Shown: in pieces, positions 1 to 9,700 of the stretch
How the letters are laid out: each line of letters starts with the position of its first letter
Numbering within the stretch: position 1 is the stretch's first letter
Source: Bacteroidota bacterium
Lineage (GTDB): Bacteria > Bacteroidota > Bacteroidia > Chitinophagales > Saprospiraceae
Assembly: GCA_016124585.1 (NCBI GenBank)
Contig: WGNL01000017.1
Coordinates: 62,001 to 126,000, forward strand
Reading direction: 5' to 3'
Length of the DNA: 64,000 nucleotides
The notes under the pieces: model-generated
What the model saw: the letters and a program-made list of their open reading frames with translations, nothing else
Database searches by the model: none
Told to the model about the DNA's origin: nothing
Translations under genes and position numbers: made by a program

Positions 1-127
1 GGAGGCCGTGGCCGAGATGGCCTACTTGACATTGCAGATCAACCCCCATGCGCCAAGGCTGAAAGATTCATTGATAAAAAAACACTACGAACGTAAGCAC
101 GGAAAAAACGCCTATTACGGTCAATAA
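1..127 (+). CDS. araD: L-ribulose-5-phosphate 4-epimerase, C-terminal fragment
   Basis: The second reading frame is open from base 2 to the TAA at 125-127 and encodes about 41 residues. The tail ends in KKHYERKHGKNAYYGQ, which closely matches the C-terminus of class II aldolase-type L-ribulose-5-phosphate 4-epimerases (AraD), including the RKHGxxAYYGQ ending of the E. coli protein. AraD converts L-ribulose 5-phosphate to D-xylulose 5-phosphate in the cytoplasm. The start and the metal-binding residues lie upstream of the window. araA begins 14 bp downstream on the same strand, which supports an arabinose operon. The fragment is short, so the call rests on the tail motif and this context. Confidence 0.8.
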   Translation, partial: EAVAEMAYLTLQINPHAPRLKDSLIKKHYERKHGKNAYYGQ

Positions 128-141
128 ACTGAACGATTTTA

Positions 142-1650
142 ATGAAGAAAATTGAGAACAAAGAAATCTGGTTCATCACCGGAAGCCAGCATTTGTACGG
201 GCCAGAGACCCTGAAGCAGGTGGCGCAGCACTCCCAGAGCGTTGTGGACGGGCTGAACGCTGACGCTGGACTGTTGGTGGGATTGAAGTACAAGGAGGTG
301 GTGAAGACCCCTGATGAAATCCTCCAGACCTGTATTGCGGCGAACGCCGACCCGAACTGCATTGGCGTGGTGGTCTGGATGCACACGTTTTCCCCTGCCA
401 AAATGTGGATACGGGGGCTGTCGAACCTTCGCAAACCGCTCTGCCACCTGCACACGCAGTACAATGCCGAAATCCCGTGGGAGAGCATCGACATGGACTT
501 CATGAACCTGAACCAAGCGGCGCACGGCGACCGGGAGTTCGGTCACATCATGTCGAGGATGCGGAAGAAGCGGAAAATCGTGGTGGGCCACTGGCAAAGC
601 CCGTCCGTTCGGCAAAAACTGGCCGTCTGGTCACGGGTGGCGATGGGCTGGCACGAGTTGCAGACGCTGAAACTGACCCGCATCGGCGACAACATGCGGG
701 AGGTGGCCGTGACAGAGGGCGACAAGGTCGAGGCACAGCTCCGCTTTGGCTTTTCGGTGAACGGATACGACACAACTGATGTGCTGCGCTTCCTGCCAGA
801 GGCTTCGGCCAGCGAGGTGACAAACTTGCTTGAGGCCTACGAGAGCGAATACAATTTGACCGCTTCGCTGAAAAAGGGCGGCAACCAACGGGAGTCGCTC
901 GTAGAGGCGGCCCGCATCGAACTGGCGCTGCGGGGATTTTTGGATAACGGCGGCTTCGGTGCCTTCACCGATACTTTCGAGAACCTCGGCCAGTTCAAAC
1001 AACTGCCAGGACTTGCCGTGCAGCGCCTTATGGCCGACGGCTACGGCTTTGGTGGGGAAGGCGATTGGAAAACCTCGGCCATGCTCCGTTGCATGAAAGT
1101 GATGGCGCAGGGACTGGACGGCGGCACCTCGTTCATGGAGGACTACACCTACCATTTTACCCCGGAAAAATCCTACGTGCTCGGCTCGCACATGCTCGAA
1201 ATCTGCCCCAGCATTGCTTCGCACAAGCCTTCCTGCGAGATTCACCCGTTGGGCATCGGCGGCAAGGCCGACCCGGTCCGCCTCGTGTTCAACAGCGCCA
1301 CCGGACCGGCCATCAATGCGTCACTGGTGGACATGGGCAACCGTTTTCGACTGATAATCAACGAAGTGGAAGCCGTTTCGCCGAAGGCGGAATTGCCGAA
1401 ACTGCCCGTGGCACGGGTGCTCTGGGATGCAAAGCCGAACCTAGAAGTGGCTGCCACGGCGTGGATTCTGGCGGGCGGGGCGCACCACACCGTTTACACC
1501 CAAGCCCTCACAACGGAGTACATGGAGGACTTCGCCGACATGGCGGGCATCGAAATCGTCGTCATCGACGAGCAAACGAATATTCGAGATTTCAAGAACT
1601 TACTCAATGCGAATGAGGTGTACTATCACCTGTTTCAGCATGGAATGTAA
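142..1650 (+). CDS. araA: L-arabinose isomerase
   Basis: Isomerises L-arabinose to L-ribulose in the cytoplasm. The protein has 502 residues, the usual AraA length (about 500). It begins [16 protein letters not shown], the family N-terminus. The metal and catalytic residues are visible: a Glu in [15 protein letters not shown] (about residue 306), a Glu in [10 protein letters not shown] (about 331), and His residues near 348 and in GGAHHTVY (about 448). It starts 14 bp after araD, so the two form an operon. The stop is followed by an intergenic region with two interleaved inverted repeats before galM. Identification is secure. Confidence 0.96.
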   Translation: MKKIENKEIWFITGSQHLYGPETLKQVAQHSQSVVDGLNADAGLLVGLKYKEVVKTPDEILQTCIAANADPNCIGVVVWMHTFSPAKMWIRGLSNLRKPLCHLHTQYNAEIPWESIDMDFMNLNQAAHGDREFGHIMSRMRKKRKIVVGHWQSPSVRQKLAVWSRVAMGWHELQTLKLTRIGDNMREVAVTEGDKVEAQLRFGFSVNGYDTTDVLRFLPEASASEVTNLLEAYESEYNLTASLKKGGNQRESLVEAARIELALRGFLDNGGFGAFTDTFENLGQFKQLPGLAVQRLMADGYGFGGEGDWKTSAMLRCMKVMAQGLDGGTSFMEDYTYHFTPEKSYVLGSHMLEICPSIASHKPSCEIHPLGIGGKADPVRLVFNSATGPAINASLVDMGNRFRLIINEVEAVSPKAELPKLPVARVLWDAKPNLEVAATAWILAGGAHHTVYTQALTTEYMEDFADMAGIEIVVIDEQTNIRDFKNLLNANEVYYHLFQHGM

Positions 1651-1657
1651 TCAGTGA

Positions 1658-1755
1658 GGGATTGGAAAGCCCGAAGGGATTTCTAAGCCTGAACGGACAT
1701 GGAATTTATTTTAAATTGGCCGGGCTTTCCAATCCCATTGGGCTTAGAAATCCCT
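1658..1755. repeat. two interleaved inverted repeats between araA and galM
   Basis: A 16-nt arm at 1658-1673 is the exact reverse complement of 1721-1736. A second 15-nt arm at 1675-1689 is the exact reverse complement of 1741-1755. The order is A, B, A', B', so the stems are not nested. Both could form together only as a pseudoknot; otherwise they are alternative hairpins. The sequence lies just after the araA stop and before the galM ATG at 1773. Confidence 0.85.
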
Positions 1756-1772
1756 CCTATCAACCAACAAAA

Positions 1773-2948
1773 ATGAACAAACCTTTTTCCCATCTACTCA
1801 TCATCGCCCTCGTGGCGGCAACTTCCATTTTTATGGTAAACTGCAAAAACGAAACGCCACCAACACAGGAGGCTGAAACGCCTGCTCCGGCTGCCACCGC
1901 CATTGCGAAAGCACCTTTCGGCACAACAGCGGACGGACAAGCCGTGGAAAAGTATTCCTTGAAAAACAAGCAAGGCATGCAGGTGGATGTGATTACGTAC
2001 GGCGGTATCATCACCTCATGGACAGCACCAGACAAGGCAGGCAACTACGCCAACGTGGTGCTCGGCTACGACAATCTGGCGCAGTACGAGAAGGCCACGC
2101 CGTACTTCGGGGCACTGATTGGTCGCTACGGCAACCGCATTGCCAAAGGCAAATTCACCCTCGACGGCCAGACGTACCAACTGGAAACCAACGACGGTCC
2201 GAACACCCTGCACGGCGGTGTGAAAGGTTTCGACAAAGTAGTTTGGACAGCGAGCGAGCAGCCTGTTGACAATGGCTCGGCGCTGAAACTCACGTACGTA
2301 AGCAAGGACGGCGAGGGTGGCTATCCCGGCACATTGACCAGCACGGTAGTTTATCATTTGACCGACGACAATGCACTGGAAGTAAGCTACGAGGCAACCA
2401 CCGACAAAAAGACGGTGGTAAACCTGACTCAACACAGCTATTTCAACCTGTCAGGTGATTTCACGAAGCCCATCCTCGACCACGAGCTGACGATTGATGC
2501 GGACAAATTCATTCCGGTTGACGCCACCTTGATTCCAACGGGCGAACTAAAGCCCGTGGAGAAAACGCCTTTTGATTTCCGACAGACCAAAACCATTGGT
2601 CAGGACATCGAACAGAAGGACGACCAGTTGACGAAGGGTAAAGGCTATGACCACTGCTGGGTGCTGAATGGTCAAGGTTTCCGCAAGGTGTCCACTGCTT
2701 ACCATGCTGGTACAGGCAGGGTGTTGGAAGTTTCCACCGACGAACCGGGCATCCAATTCTACTGTGGCAACTTCTTGGATGGCACTTTGCCGATGCCGGG
2801 CGGCGGTACTTATGCCCATCGCACAGGTTTTTGCTTGGAAACGCAGCATTATCCTGATTCTCCGAACCAACCTTCGTTCCCAAGCACTACCTTAGCACCG
2901 GGCGAAAAGTACGCCACGAAAACAACGTTTAAGCTAATGGTAAAATGA
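1773..2948 (+). CDS. galM: aldose 1-epimerase (galactose mutarotase), lipoprotein form
   Basis: Interconverts alpha and beta anomers of sugars such as galactose, glucose or arabinose. The start is set at ATG 1773 rather than an upstream in-frame TTG, because it opens a lipoprotein signal peptide of 23 residues ending before Cys24 (FMVNC). The enzyme is therefore probably anchored in an envelope membrane. Family residues are present: YGNRIAKGKF, NTLHGG (His), NLTQHSYFNL (His) and FCLETQHYPDSPN (catalytic Glu). The 391-aa length fits GalM plus a signal. It follows araA and precedes a Na+/sugar symporter, so it probably prepares anomers for uptake. The last codons (MVK, stop) lie inside a TTTACCAT-family repeat. 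Confidence 0.93.
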   Translation: MNKPFSHLLIIALVAATSIFMVNCKNETPPTQEAETPAPAATAIAKAPFGTTADGQAVEKYSLKNKQGMQVDVITYGGIITSWTAPDKAGNYANVVLGYDNLAQYEKATPYFGALIGRYGNRIAKGKFTLDGQTYQLETNDGPNTLHGGVKGFDKVVWTASEQPVDNGSALKLTYVSKDGEGGYPGTLTSTVVYHLTDDNALEVSYEATTDKKTVVNLTQHSYFNLSGDFTKPILDHELTIDADKFIPVDATLIPTGELKPVEKTPFDFRQTKTIGQDIEQKDDQLTKGKGYDHCWVLNGQGFRKVSTAYHAGTGRVLEVSTDEPGIQFYCGNFLDGTLPMPGGGTYAHRTGFCLETQHYPDSPNQPSFPSTTLAPGEKYATKTTFKLMVK

Positions 2949-3014
2949 TGAATGGTAAATGGTAAATGTGGGCGTCACGAAATTTACCATTTACCACTCA
3001 TCATTTACCATTTA
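2949..3014. repeat. TTTACCAT-family inverted repeat, left of the four-helix-bundle gene
   Basis: Copies of ATGGTAAATGG around 2950-2968 face copies of ATTTACCATTTACCA around 2981-3012, so the RNA can fold into a long AU-rich hairpin. The same family recurs at 3409-3497 on the other side of the 127-aa gene. Confidence 0.8.
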
Positions 3015-3024
3015 ATAAACTGCT

Positions 3025-3408
3025 ATGGAAAACGCTCAAGAAGGGAAGAGAAATGATCCTTTGAAGGAAAAGTCCTTTGGGTTAGCCGTAAGAATAGTTC
3101 GGTTGAGCAAATACCTAATGGAAGAAAAGAAAGCGTTCGTCCTTAGTAAACAAATAATGCGTTGCGGAACGAACCCAGGTGCAATGGTCAGGGAAGCGGC
3201 CAATGCAGAAAGCGGTTCGGATTTTATCCATAAACTTTCAATTGCTCAAAAGGAAACTGGGGAGACTCAATATTGGCTTGACTTGTTGTTTGCAACTAAT
3301 TACATCAGTCAGTCTGAATTTGATTCATTGTCAAAAGACGTTGAAGAAGTGATGAAATTGATTTCAAAATCCATCATCACCAAAAAGAAAAACATGAAAC
3401 TTTTGTAA
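3025..3408 (+). CDS. four-helix-bundle protein (23S rRNA intervening-sequence protein family)
   Basis: A 127-aa protein resembling the S23/IVP four-helix-bundle family found scattered through many bacteria and inside some 23S rRNA intervening sequences. Typical features are the opening KSFGLAVRIVRLSKYL, the middle SKQIMRCGTNPGAMVREA, and KLSIAQKETGETQYWLDLL. No signal peptide or catalytic residue is evident. The family's molecular role is not established. The related bAvd protein helps diversity-generating retroelements, but no reverse transcriptase is present here. The gene interrupts an otherwise logical sugar cluster (galM to symporter). It is flanked on both sides by TTTACCAT repeats and looks more AT-rich than its neighbours, which suggests insertion. 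Confidence 0.85.
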   Translation: MENAQEGKRNDPLKEKSFGLAVRIVRLSKYLMEEKKAFVLSKQIMRCGTNPGAMVREAANAESGSDFIHKLSIAQKETGETQYWLDLLFATNYISQSEFDSLSKDVEEVMKLISKSIITKKKNMKLL

Positions 3409-3497
3409 TGGTAAATGTAAAATGATAAATGGTGAAATACAAGGAGTAAGCTGTTCACCACCAATCATTTACCATTTACCATTCATCATTTACCATT
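3409..3497. repeat. TTTACCAT-family inverted repeat, right of the four-helix-bundle gene
   Basis: Starts at the stop codon of the four-helix-bundle gene with ATGGTAAATG and ATGATAAATGG. It ends with ATCATTTACCATTTACCATT and ATCATTTACCATT just before the symporter ATG. Arm sequences and layout match the repeat at 2949-3014. Confidence 0.8.
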
Positions 3498-3503
3498 ATT
3501 AAA

Positions 3504-5258
3504 ATGTCAGTACTAGCGACCATTGATTGGGTAGTCATTGCCCTGTATTTCACCATTATTTTGGGCATCGCCTGGTGGGTCATCCGCCAAGGGAACGACA
3601 CCTCCGAAGAATTCTTTTTGGCCGGTCGTAACCTCGGCTGGTTCGTCATCGGGGCTTCCATTTTTGCTTCCAACATCGGTTCGGAGCATATTGTGGGGCT
3701 GGCGGGTGCAGGTGCTACCAGCGGCGTGGCCATGGCGCACTACGAACTCCATGCCTGGTGCCTGTTAGTGCTTGGCTGGATATTGGCGCCCTTTTACATG
3801 CGCTCCAACATCTACACGATGCCGGAGTTTTTGGAAAAAAGGTTTTCGCCGACCGCCCGTTGGGTGCTTTCGGTCATTTCCCTTGTTGCATACGTGCTCA
3901 CCAAAATCGCAGTTGGCATTTTCGCTGGCGGTGTTGTGTTCGCCGTGCTTTTGCCAGAAATGAGCTTCATGGGCTTGGACAGCTTTTGGATTGGCTCCAT
4001 TCTCGTCATCATCCTCACCGGTATTTACACGATACTTGGCGGCTTGAAGGCGGTGGCCTATACCGAGGCCATCCAGACCGTCATCCTCATTTTCGGCTCG
4101 CTCATGGTGACCATTTATGGGCTTCAAGCACTGGGTGGCTGGGATGAACTCAAGTCCATCGCAGGCACCGAAATGTTCAACCTCTGGAAACCGCTCGTAC
4201 CAGCGGGCATCGAGGGTACTTGGGCACCAGTGAAAACAGGCACCCAGATGGCCTGGTACTTCAACGGCAACTACCCTTGGCTCGGCATGCTGTTCTGTGC
4301 GCCCATCATCGGCCTGTGGTACTGGTGTACCGACCAGTACATCGTGCAGCGGATGCTCGGTGCGCCGAACCTGACGGAAGCCCGTCGTGGCACCATTGCC
4401 GCTTCATTTTTCAAACTGCTGCCTGTTTTCATTTTCATCATTCCCGGCATCATCTGCTATGCCTTGGCGGTCAGTGGCAAGAATCAGGAAATAGCCCAAA
4501 CGCTGCTGGATGGAAACGGCAAACTCATCACGGCCAACGCCCAGCAGGTGTTCCCGTTGTTGGTGGCCAAGATATTGCCTTCCGGCATCCGTGGCATTGT
4601 GGTGGCTGGCTTGCTGGCGGCGCTGATGAGCTCGTTGGCCGGGGTTTTCAATGCCTGTTCGACGCTGTTCACGATGGACTTGTATCCGAAGTTCAGCACC
4701 AATGTTTCCGAGAAAAACCTCGTCCGCATCGGGCGCATCGCCACGGGGGTGATGGTGGTCATCGGCCTGCTCTGGATTCCCGTGATAAAGGGCAGCCGGG
4801 GCCTGTACGATTATTTGCAGAGCGTGCAGGGCTATCTTGCCCCGCCCATTTTCGTCGTGTTTTTCTTCGGAATTTTCAATAAACGGATGAATGCCAAAGG
4901 CGCCATGGCGGCTTTGTTGGTCGGCTTCGCAATGGGGCTTTTCCGCTTGGCCATCGATACGCCAGTGACGCTGACGGAGGGCTTCCATTACGAGGAGGGC
5001 ACCTTTTTCTGGATTATCAACAACATCTTCTTCCAATACTACAGCCTCTTGATTTTCTTGGTTTCCGCTGCCGCAATGCTAATTGTGAGCTACAGAACGG
5101 AAGCACCAAATCCAGAACAGATACAGGGCCTCACGCTCGGTACGGTCTCTGCCGAACAAAAGGCTGAGACCAAAGCAACTTATCAGACGATTGACTACGT
5201 TTTTTCAGGGCTGGTCATTGTACTGATTTTGGCGGCTTACTTGTATTTCCAAGGCTAA
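3504..5258 (+). CDS. sodium/solute symporter of the SGLT type (probable sugar importer)
   Basis: A 584-aa integral inner-membrane protein of the solute:sodium symporter (SSS) family with roughly 14 hydrophobic segments. Recognisable stretches are FFLAGRNLGWFVIGASIFASNIGSEHIVGLAGAG near the N-terminus, YTILGGLKAVAYTEAIQ, CAPIIGLWYWCTDQYIVQR, and LAALMSSLAGVFNACSTLFT. These resemble Vibrio SglT and eukaryotic SGLT Na+/glucose-galactose symporters. Its place after araDA and galM suggests it imports arabinose, galactose or a related sugar with Na+, but the substrate cannot be read from sequence. ATG 3504 follows an AAAA stretch with no Shine-Dalgarno, as is usual in Bacteroidota. Confidence 0.9.
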   Translation: MSVLATIDWVVIALYFTIILGIAWWVIRQGNDTSEEFFLAGRNLGWFVIGASIFASNIGSEHIVGLAGAGATSGVAMAHYELHAWCLLVLGWILAPFYMRSNIYTMPEFLEKRFSPTARWVLSVISLVAYVLTKIAVGIFAGGVVFAVLLPEMSFMGLDSFWIGSILVIILTGIYTILGGLKAVAYTEAIQTVILIFGSLMVTIYGLQALGGWDELKSIAGTEMFNLWKPLVPAGIEGTWAPVKTGTQMAWYFNGNYPWLGMLFCAPIIGLWYWCTDQYIVQRMLGAPNLTEARRGTIAASFFKLLPVFIFIIPGIICYALAVSGKNQEIAQTLLDGNGKLITANAQQVFPLLVAKILPSGIRGIVVAGLLAALMSSLAGVFNACSTLFTMDLYPKFSTNVSEKNLVRIGRIATGVMVVIGLLWIPVIKGSRGLYDYLQSVQGYLAPPIFVVFFFGIFNKRMNAKGAMAALLVGFAMGLFRLAIDTPVTLTEGFHYEEGTFFWIINNIFFQYYSLLIFLVSAAAMLIVSYRTEAPNPEQIQGLTLGTVSAEQKAETKATYQTIDYVFSGLVIVLILAAYLYFQG

Positions 5259-5285
5259 GCGGATTTACGATTTGAATTGTTCCTA

Positions 5286-5326
5286 AAGTGACGGCGTGAT
5301 ATCGGATCACACCGTCACTTTTAATT
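5286..5326 (+). terminator. terminator hairpin after the symporter gene
   Basis: The arms AAAGTGACGG and CCGTCACTTT enclose a further partly paired CGTGAT/ATCACA segment and are followed by a T-rich stretch. The hairpin lies about 30 bp after the symporter stop. It probably ends the araDA-galM-symporter transcript. Confidence 0.75.
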
Positions 5327-5383
5327 TATCAGAAGCAACTAATTTTATTTAAACTGGCTTTGGCCAACAACCAACAGCAAAAA

Positions 5384-6034
5384 ATGTACAAAGGATTCAT
5401 TTTTGATATGGACGGCACCATGATAGACAACATGATGGTGCATCACCGGGCTTGGCAGCGCAAACTAGCAGCGCTGGGACTTGACATGACATTGGAAGAA
5501 GTCAAGGAACAAATCCACGGCATCAACGAGGAGATTCTGGAGCGGATATTCGGAGACCGCTTCACACCAGAGGAGCGCCGTCAGATTGCTTGGGAAAAGG
5601 AGGCCGCCTATCGTGAAATCTTCCTGCCAGAACTTAAGCTAGTGCAGGGGTTGCCTGCTTTTTTGGATAAGGCAAAAGCCGCCGGTATTCCCATGGCTAT
5701 TGGTACGGCAGCACCCACGGAAAACGTGGATTTCGTGCTTGACCACCTTGAACTGCGACCATATTTCATGGGTGTTTTCGATGCGAAAAGCGTCTCGAAA
5801 GGGAAGCCCGACCCCGAAATTTTTGAAAAAGCAGCAGCCTCCATGGGCCTTTCCGCTGCTGATTGCCTGATTTTCGAGGACAGTGTGACGGGAGCCGAAG
5901 CTGCAAAAAGGGCGGGCGCAAAAGCGTTTATCGTCACGACGACTCACGCCGTGGAGGAGTTTGCGAAGTATGACCATATTGTCCGGTATATTGACAATTT
6001 CGAAGGACTGGAATTGGATATCTTGAAAGCATAA
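5384..6034 (+). CDS. HAD-superfamily phosphatase/phosphoglucomutase-like hydrolase
   Basis: A 216-aa haloacid-dehalogenase family protein. ATG 5384 is chosen over an upstream in-frame TTG because the motif I Asp pair then sits at the usual position (FDMDGT, residues 8-10). Other motifs are GTAAPTEN (motif II region, about residue 107), SKGKPDPEIF (motif III Lys, about 143) and LIFEDSVTGAEAAKRAGA (motif IV, about 165). An alpha-helical cap follows motif I. This subclass includes beta-phosphoglucomutase and sugar-phosphate phosphatases. Its position at the end of a sugar gene cluster suggests action on a sugar phosphate, but the substrate is not determinable. It has its own upstream gap containing the terminator hairpin. 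Confidence 0.88.
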   Translation: MYKGFIFDMDGTMIDNMMVHHRAWQRKLAALGLDMTLEEVKEQIHGINEEILERIFGDRFTPEERRQIAWEKEAAYREIFLPELKLVQGLPAFLDKAKAAGIPMAIGTAAPTENVDFVLDHLELRPYFMGVFDAKSVSKGKPDPEIFEKAAASMGLSAADCLIFEDSVTGAEAAKRAGAKAFIVTTTHAVEEFAKYDHIVRYIDNFEGLELDILKA

Positions 6035-6135
6035 AAGATGAACGCTGCAACCGCTCCGCTGTGAAATTCGACAATTGTTTTGTGGTGAAAAATTGAAGCG
6101 CTCAGTCGAACAGATAAATTCAACAGTTCCACAAA

Positions 6136-6166
6136 GAAAAAAGCCCATCCACTTTTGGACGGGCTT
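6136..6166 (-). terminator. intrinsic terminator for the minus-strand gene at 6230-6652
   Basis: Read on the minus strand, AAGCCCGTCCA pairs with TGGATGGGCTT (one mismatch) and is followed by a run of T. It is preceded on that strand by a segment containing AATTAGTGATAG, also seen upstream of the terminator at 13702-13737. Confidence 0.8.
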
Positions 6167-6229
6167 AACGACTATCACTAATTCGCTTTGGAACAAATAC
6201 AATTTTATACACTCCAGCTACTGAGTATC

Positions 6230-6652
6230 TCAGCGTTGCTCCTCATTCTCGGTGCTCAGTTCAGCGATGTCTCGCTCAAGGAGTGATTTCAGTTTCAACA
6301 AGTCCTCCACCTTAGATTTCAAGATGTTGACGTCAACTTTGCTAGGCTCTTCTACTTCTAGGTTTTTGATGATGGCCGCTTTTTCAGCTAGTTTTTGCTT
6401 TGTTACTGCCTCTGATCGGTTCAAGATGGCCATGTGCGACATAGCCAAAGCTTCATAAGCCTGTTGGAGGCTGTCCACCTGCCCCGTGAGGTAGGTTTTC
6501 AGAATACCAAAATCCCGAATCTCGTCTTGAAGCAGCTCGATTCTGTGGGCTTTTGCCGCTCTTTCCGCACTCAAGTTATAGGTGTGAAAACCGAGCAGTA
6601 AAACCGAAACTAACCCAGCCGACATTGCGACAAACCCTTTAGTTGAGTTCAT
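6230..6652 (-). CDS. hypothetical single-pass membrane protein with a coiled coil
   Basis: A protein of about 140 aa that I do not recognise. Residues 6-25 form one hydrophobic segment (GFVAMSAGLVSVLLLGFHTY), probably an N-terminal membrane anchor. The rest is highly charged and heptad-like (SAERAAKAHRIELLQDEIRDF; KLAEKAAIIKNLEVEE; KSKVEDLLKLKSLLERDIAEL), predicting a coiled coil outside the membrane. ATG 6652 was chosen; a GTG two codons upstream is also possible. It lies downstream of the giant T9SS cargo gene on the same strand with its own terminator, so it may be a partner, but nothing in the sequence proves this. Confidence 0.6.
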   Translation of the reverse strand: MNSTKGFVAMSAGLVSVLLLGFHTYNLSAERAAKAHRIELLQDEIRDFGILKTYLTGQVDSLQQAYEALAMSHMAILNRSEAVTKQKLAEKAAIIKNLEVEEPSKVDVNILKSKVEDLLKLKSLLERDIAELSTENEEQR

Positions 6653-6768
6653 GGCCACATCAATTTATTTAGGTGAGAAAAGCCAGTGTGCCATTTATCT
6701 CCGCCCCTTCTTTTAAATGAGGGGACGGAGATTTATAGCAAATTGGGTTCATAGTTTATTAATCAAAA

Positions 6769-9700
6769 TCAATTTCCAACTACCAATCGGCGCATGGCCA
6801 CACCACCTGCCGAACGCAGTTGAACATTGTAAACACCTGCTGCAAGACCTGTCAGGTCGAGGCTGAGGCGGTCTGTTTGGCTGACGAACTGCTGGCGTTT
6901 CACCAATTTGCCCGTGATGTCAAACAGTTGTACTTCTAGTGCCTGCGGCAATGGATTTTGCAGTACTATCGTCGTTTGACCTGAAGCTGGGTTCGGTTGT
7001 AGAATGGCCCCTTGTCCCCAGCTTGGCTCGTTGACACCTGTTAGGTTCTGTACTGTAACTGTCATACTTGTGATGCTGCAACCATTTGCGTCAGTGATAA
7101 CTACCACGTAGTCGCCCATCATCAAATTTATTAGGTCTTGGCTCGTTGAAAATGGTTGGCCATTACGAGTCCAAGCATAAGTGTAAGGCGTTACACCGCC
7201 TGTTACACTGATTTGTGCAGCACCCACACCCGCACCGTTCACATCATTTACCACTTGGTCAACTGTTAATTCAAGCGCCGTTGGCTCCGTGATAGTGAAG
7301 GTCAATGTTTGCAGGCACCCAGCCCCATCCGTTACAGAAGCTTCGTAAGCACCACTGCAGAGGTTCGTAGCTGTAGTGCCAATCTGGCCATTACTCCAGA
7401 GTACGCTGAATGGTGGCAATCCACCACTGATAGCTACACTGGCAGTGCCGTTACATGTACCATTGCAGGTTGCATTTGTGAAAGAAGGTGTAATCATGGC
7501 CGCTGGGCTCACCGTTACTGTGAAACTGCAAGTAGCGTTGTTGCCGGCTAGATCAGTGTAACTGAAAGTCTGCGTCGTAATGCCAGCCGGGAAGTCTGAA
7601 CCGGAAGGCAAACCGTTGGTTTGGATCAGCAGTGCAGGATTCAAAGTGCAGTTGTCCGTTACCGTTGGGAGGGCAAAAGTTGCAGTAGGATTGCAGTAAC
7701 TGATTGCCACGTTAGCAGGGCAAGTGATTACTGGGACAATATTGTCCGTCACTGTCACCATGGCTGTGTTAGTGCTACTATTTCCGCTACCGTCCGTAGC
7801 CGTCAAGGTGACGACATGCACACCTAGGTCACCGCAGTCAAAAGTATTTGGAGAAACATTCCAGTTGGCGATTCCACAGTTGTCGGTGCTGCCAGCGTCA
7901 AATAGTGCAGGATCCAAAGTCACGCTTCCGTTTGTGCCGAGCGCCACACTGGCATTTTGCAAAACAAGGGTGGGCGCCTCGGTGTCAGTTGCAACCAGTG
8001 TTACTGTTTCTGAAAGGGAACAACCATTGAAATCGGTTACAATGACGGTGTAAACGCCCGAACCCAAGCCAGTTAAATTATCTCCTGTACTTCCGTTTGT
8101 CCAATCAAAATTGTAGCTACCATTGCCACCTGTCACTACTGCTTGGATGGTGCCAGAGTTGTCATTGGCGCAGGCAGGGTTGGTGGAGGTCAGCGATAGG
8201 GTCAACGGCTGTGGCTCATTAATCGTGAAATTCATTGTGCTGCTGCACCCACCAGCATCCGAAACCGTGGCTGAGTAGTTGCCGGCACAAAGTCCAGTGC
8301 CATCGCCGCCGTTGCTCCAGGTAATCGTCACAGGTTGAAGGCCGCCGGATACGCTTACATTGACAGCGCCATCGCAAGCACCTGCACAGGTTATGTCAGA
8401 CAGTACTGCTGCATAGGTGAGGGTGTTTTCCACCGTCACATTGAAACTGCATGTGCCAGTATTGCCGGACGCATCCGTGTAGGAAAAAGTTTGAACAGTT
8501 GTGGTGCCAATTGGGAAATCGGAACCAGAAGGCAACCCTGCAGTTTGCGAAAGCAACGCTATGTCCACGCCGCAGTTGTCAGAAACCGTAGGGAGCGCAA
8601 AGTCAACCGTTGTGTTGCAAGCACTCACTGAAATATTGCTTGGGCAAACCACTGTTGGAGCAATTTTGTCCTCCACAGTAACTTCTGCGATTCCAACGCT
8701 TTGCAAGCCGCTCATGTCAGTAGCTGTGATAGTTACTGTGAAAGTTCCAATCTGGCTACAGTCAAAAGTTGAGGGGCTAACCGTCATATTGGCAATGCCA
8801 CAGTTGTCGCTGCTACCAGCATCAAACATTTGAGCTGTGATGGTTACCTGACCGTTGTCGTCCAAAGAAGCAAGTGCATTTGTCAGCTCCAGTACGGGAG
8901 GTTCAGTATCTGTTCCCACAATGGTGGACGTCATAGTCGTTTGGCAACCATTTGCATCCGTAACCGAAAGTGTATAGGTGCCGACACTTAAGCCACCGGC
9001 AGTTGCAGCGCTGCTGCCATTCGTCCAAGCGTAGGTGTAGGGTTGTGTACCACCATTTACCGCAGCTGTGACTGTTCCGTCTGCAACACCACCGGGGCAG
9101 CTTGCATCATTGTGGAACAATTCAACAACCGTTAATTGGCTAGGCTCCGCAATGGTGAAATTGAAAAACTGCGAACAGCCTGACGCATCCGATACTGACA
9201 CTGAGTAAGCACCAGCTGCCAAGTTGTTGGCCGTGGCTTGCGTGCTACCATTTGACCAGTTGTACTGAACTGGTGGCATCTGGTTGTTCACTGTCACTGT
9301 AGCTGATCCAGTAGCACTGCCAAAGCAGTTGGCATTGGTCGTAGAAATGGAAGCAGTAAGCGAGCAGGCAGCTGCATTCACGTTTACGGTCGCTGAGGCA
9401 GAGCAGTTGTTCATGTCAGACACCGACACGGTGTAAGCACCGGGTGCTAGACCAGTAATATTTGGAGTGGTTTGACCACTATTCCAATTGTAGAAATATG
9501 GCGCATTGCCACCTGTAACGTTCACATTGGCAGTGCCATCGTTCATGCCTGGTGCAGACTGTGGTGTAGCAGAAATAGCAAGGTTAAGTGCTGTTGCAGG
9601 TTGGCCAATCGTGGCAGTACCAGTGGCCGTACAACCATTTCCATCGCTAATAGTAACCGTGTAGGTTCCAACCATCAAGCCGTTCGCTGTCTGAACGTGA

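Noticed and set aside
3025-3408. Diversity-generating retroelement suggested by the Avd-like four-helix bundle
   Set aside because: No reverse transcriptase and no template/variable repeat pair were seen nearby.
2949-3497. Possible CRISPR-like array made of TTTACCAT words
   Set aside because: Units are short, irregular and inverted, with no unique spacers of constant length and no cas genes.
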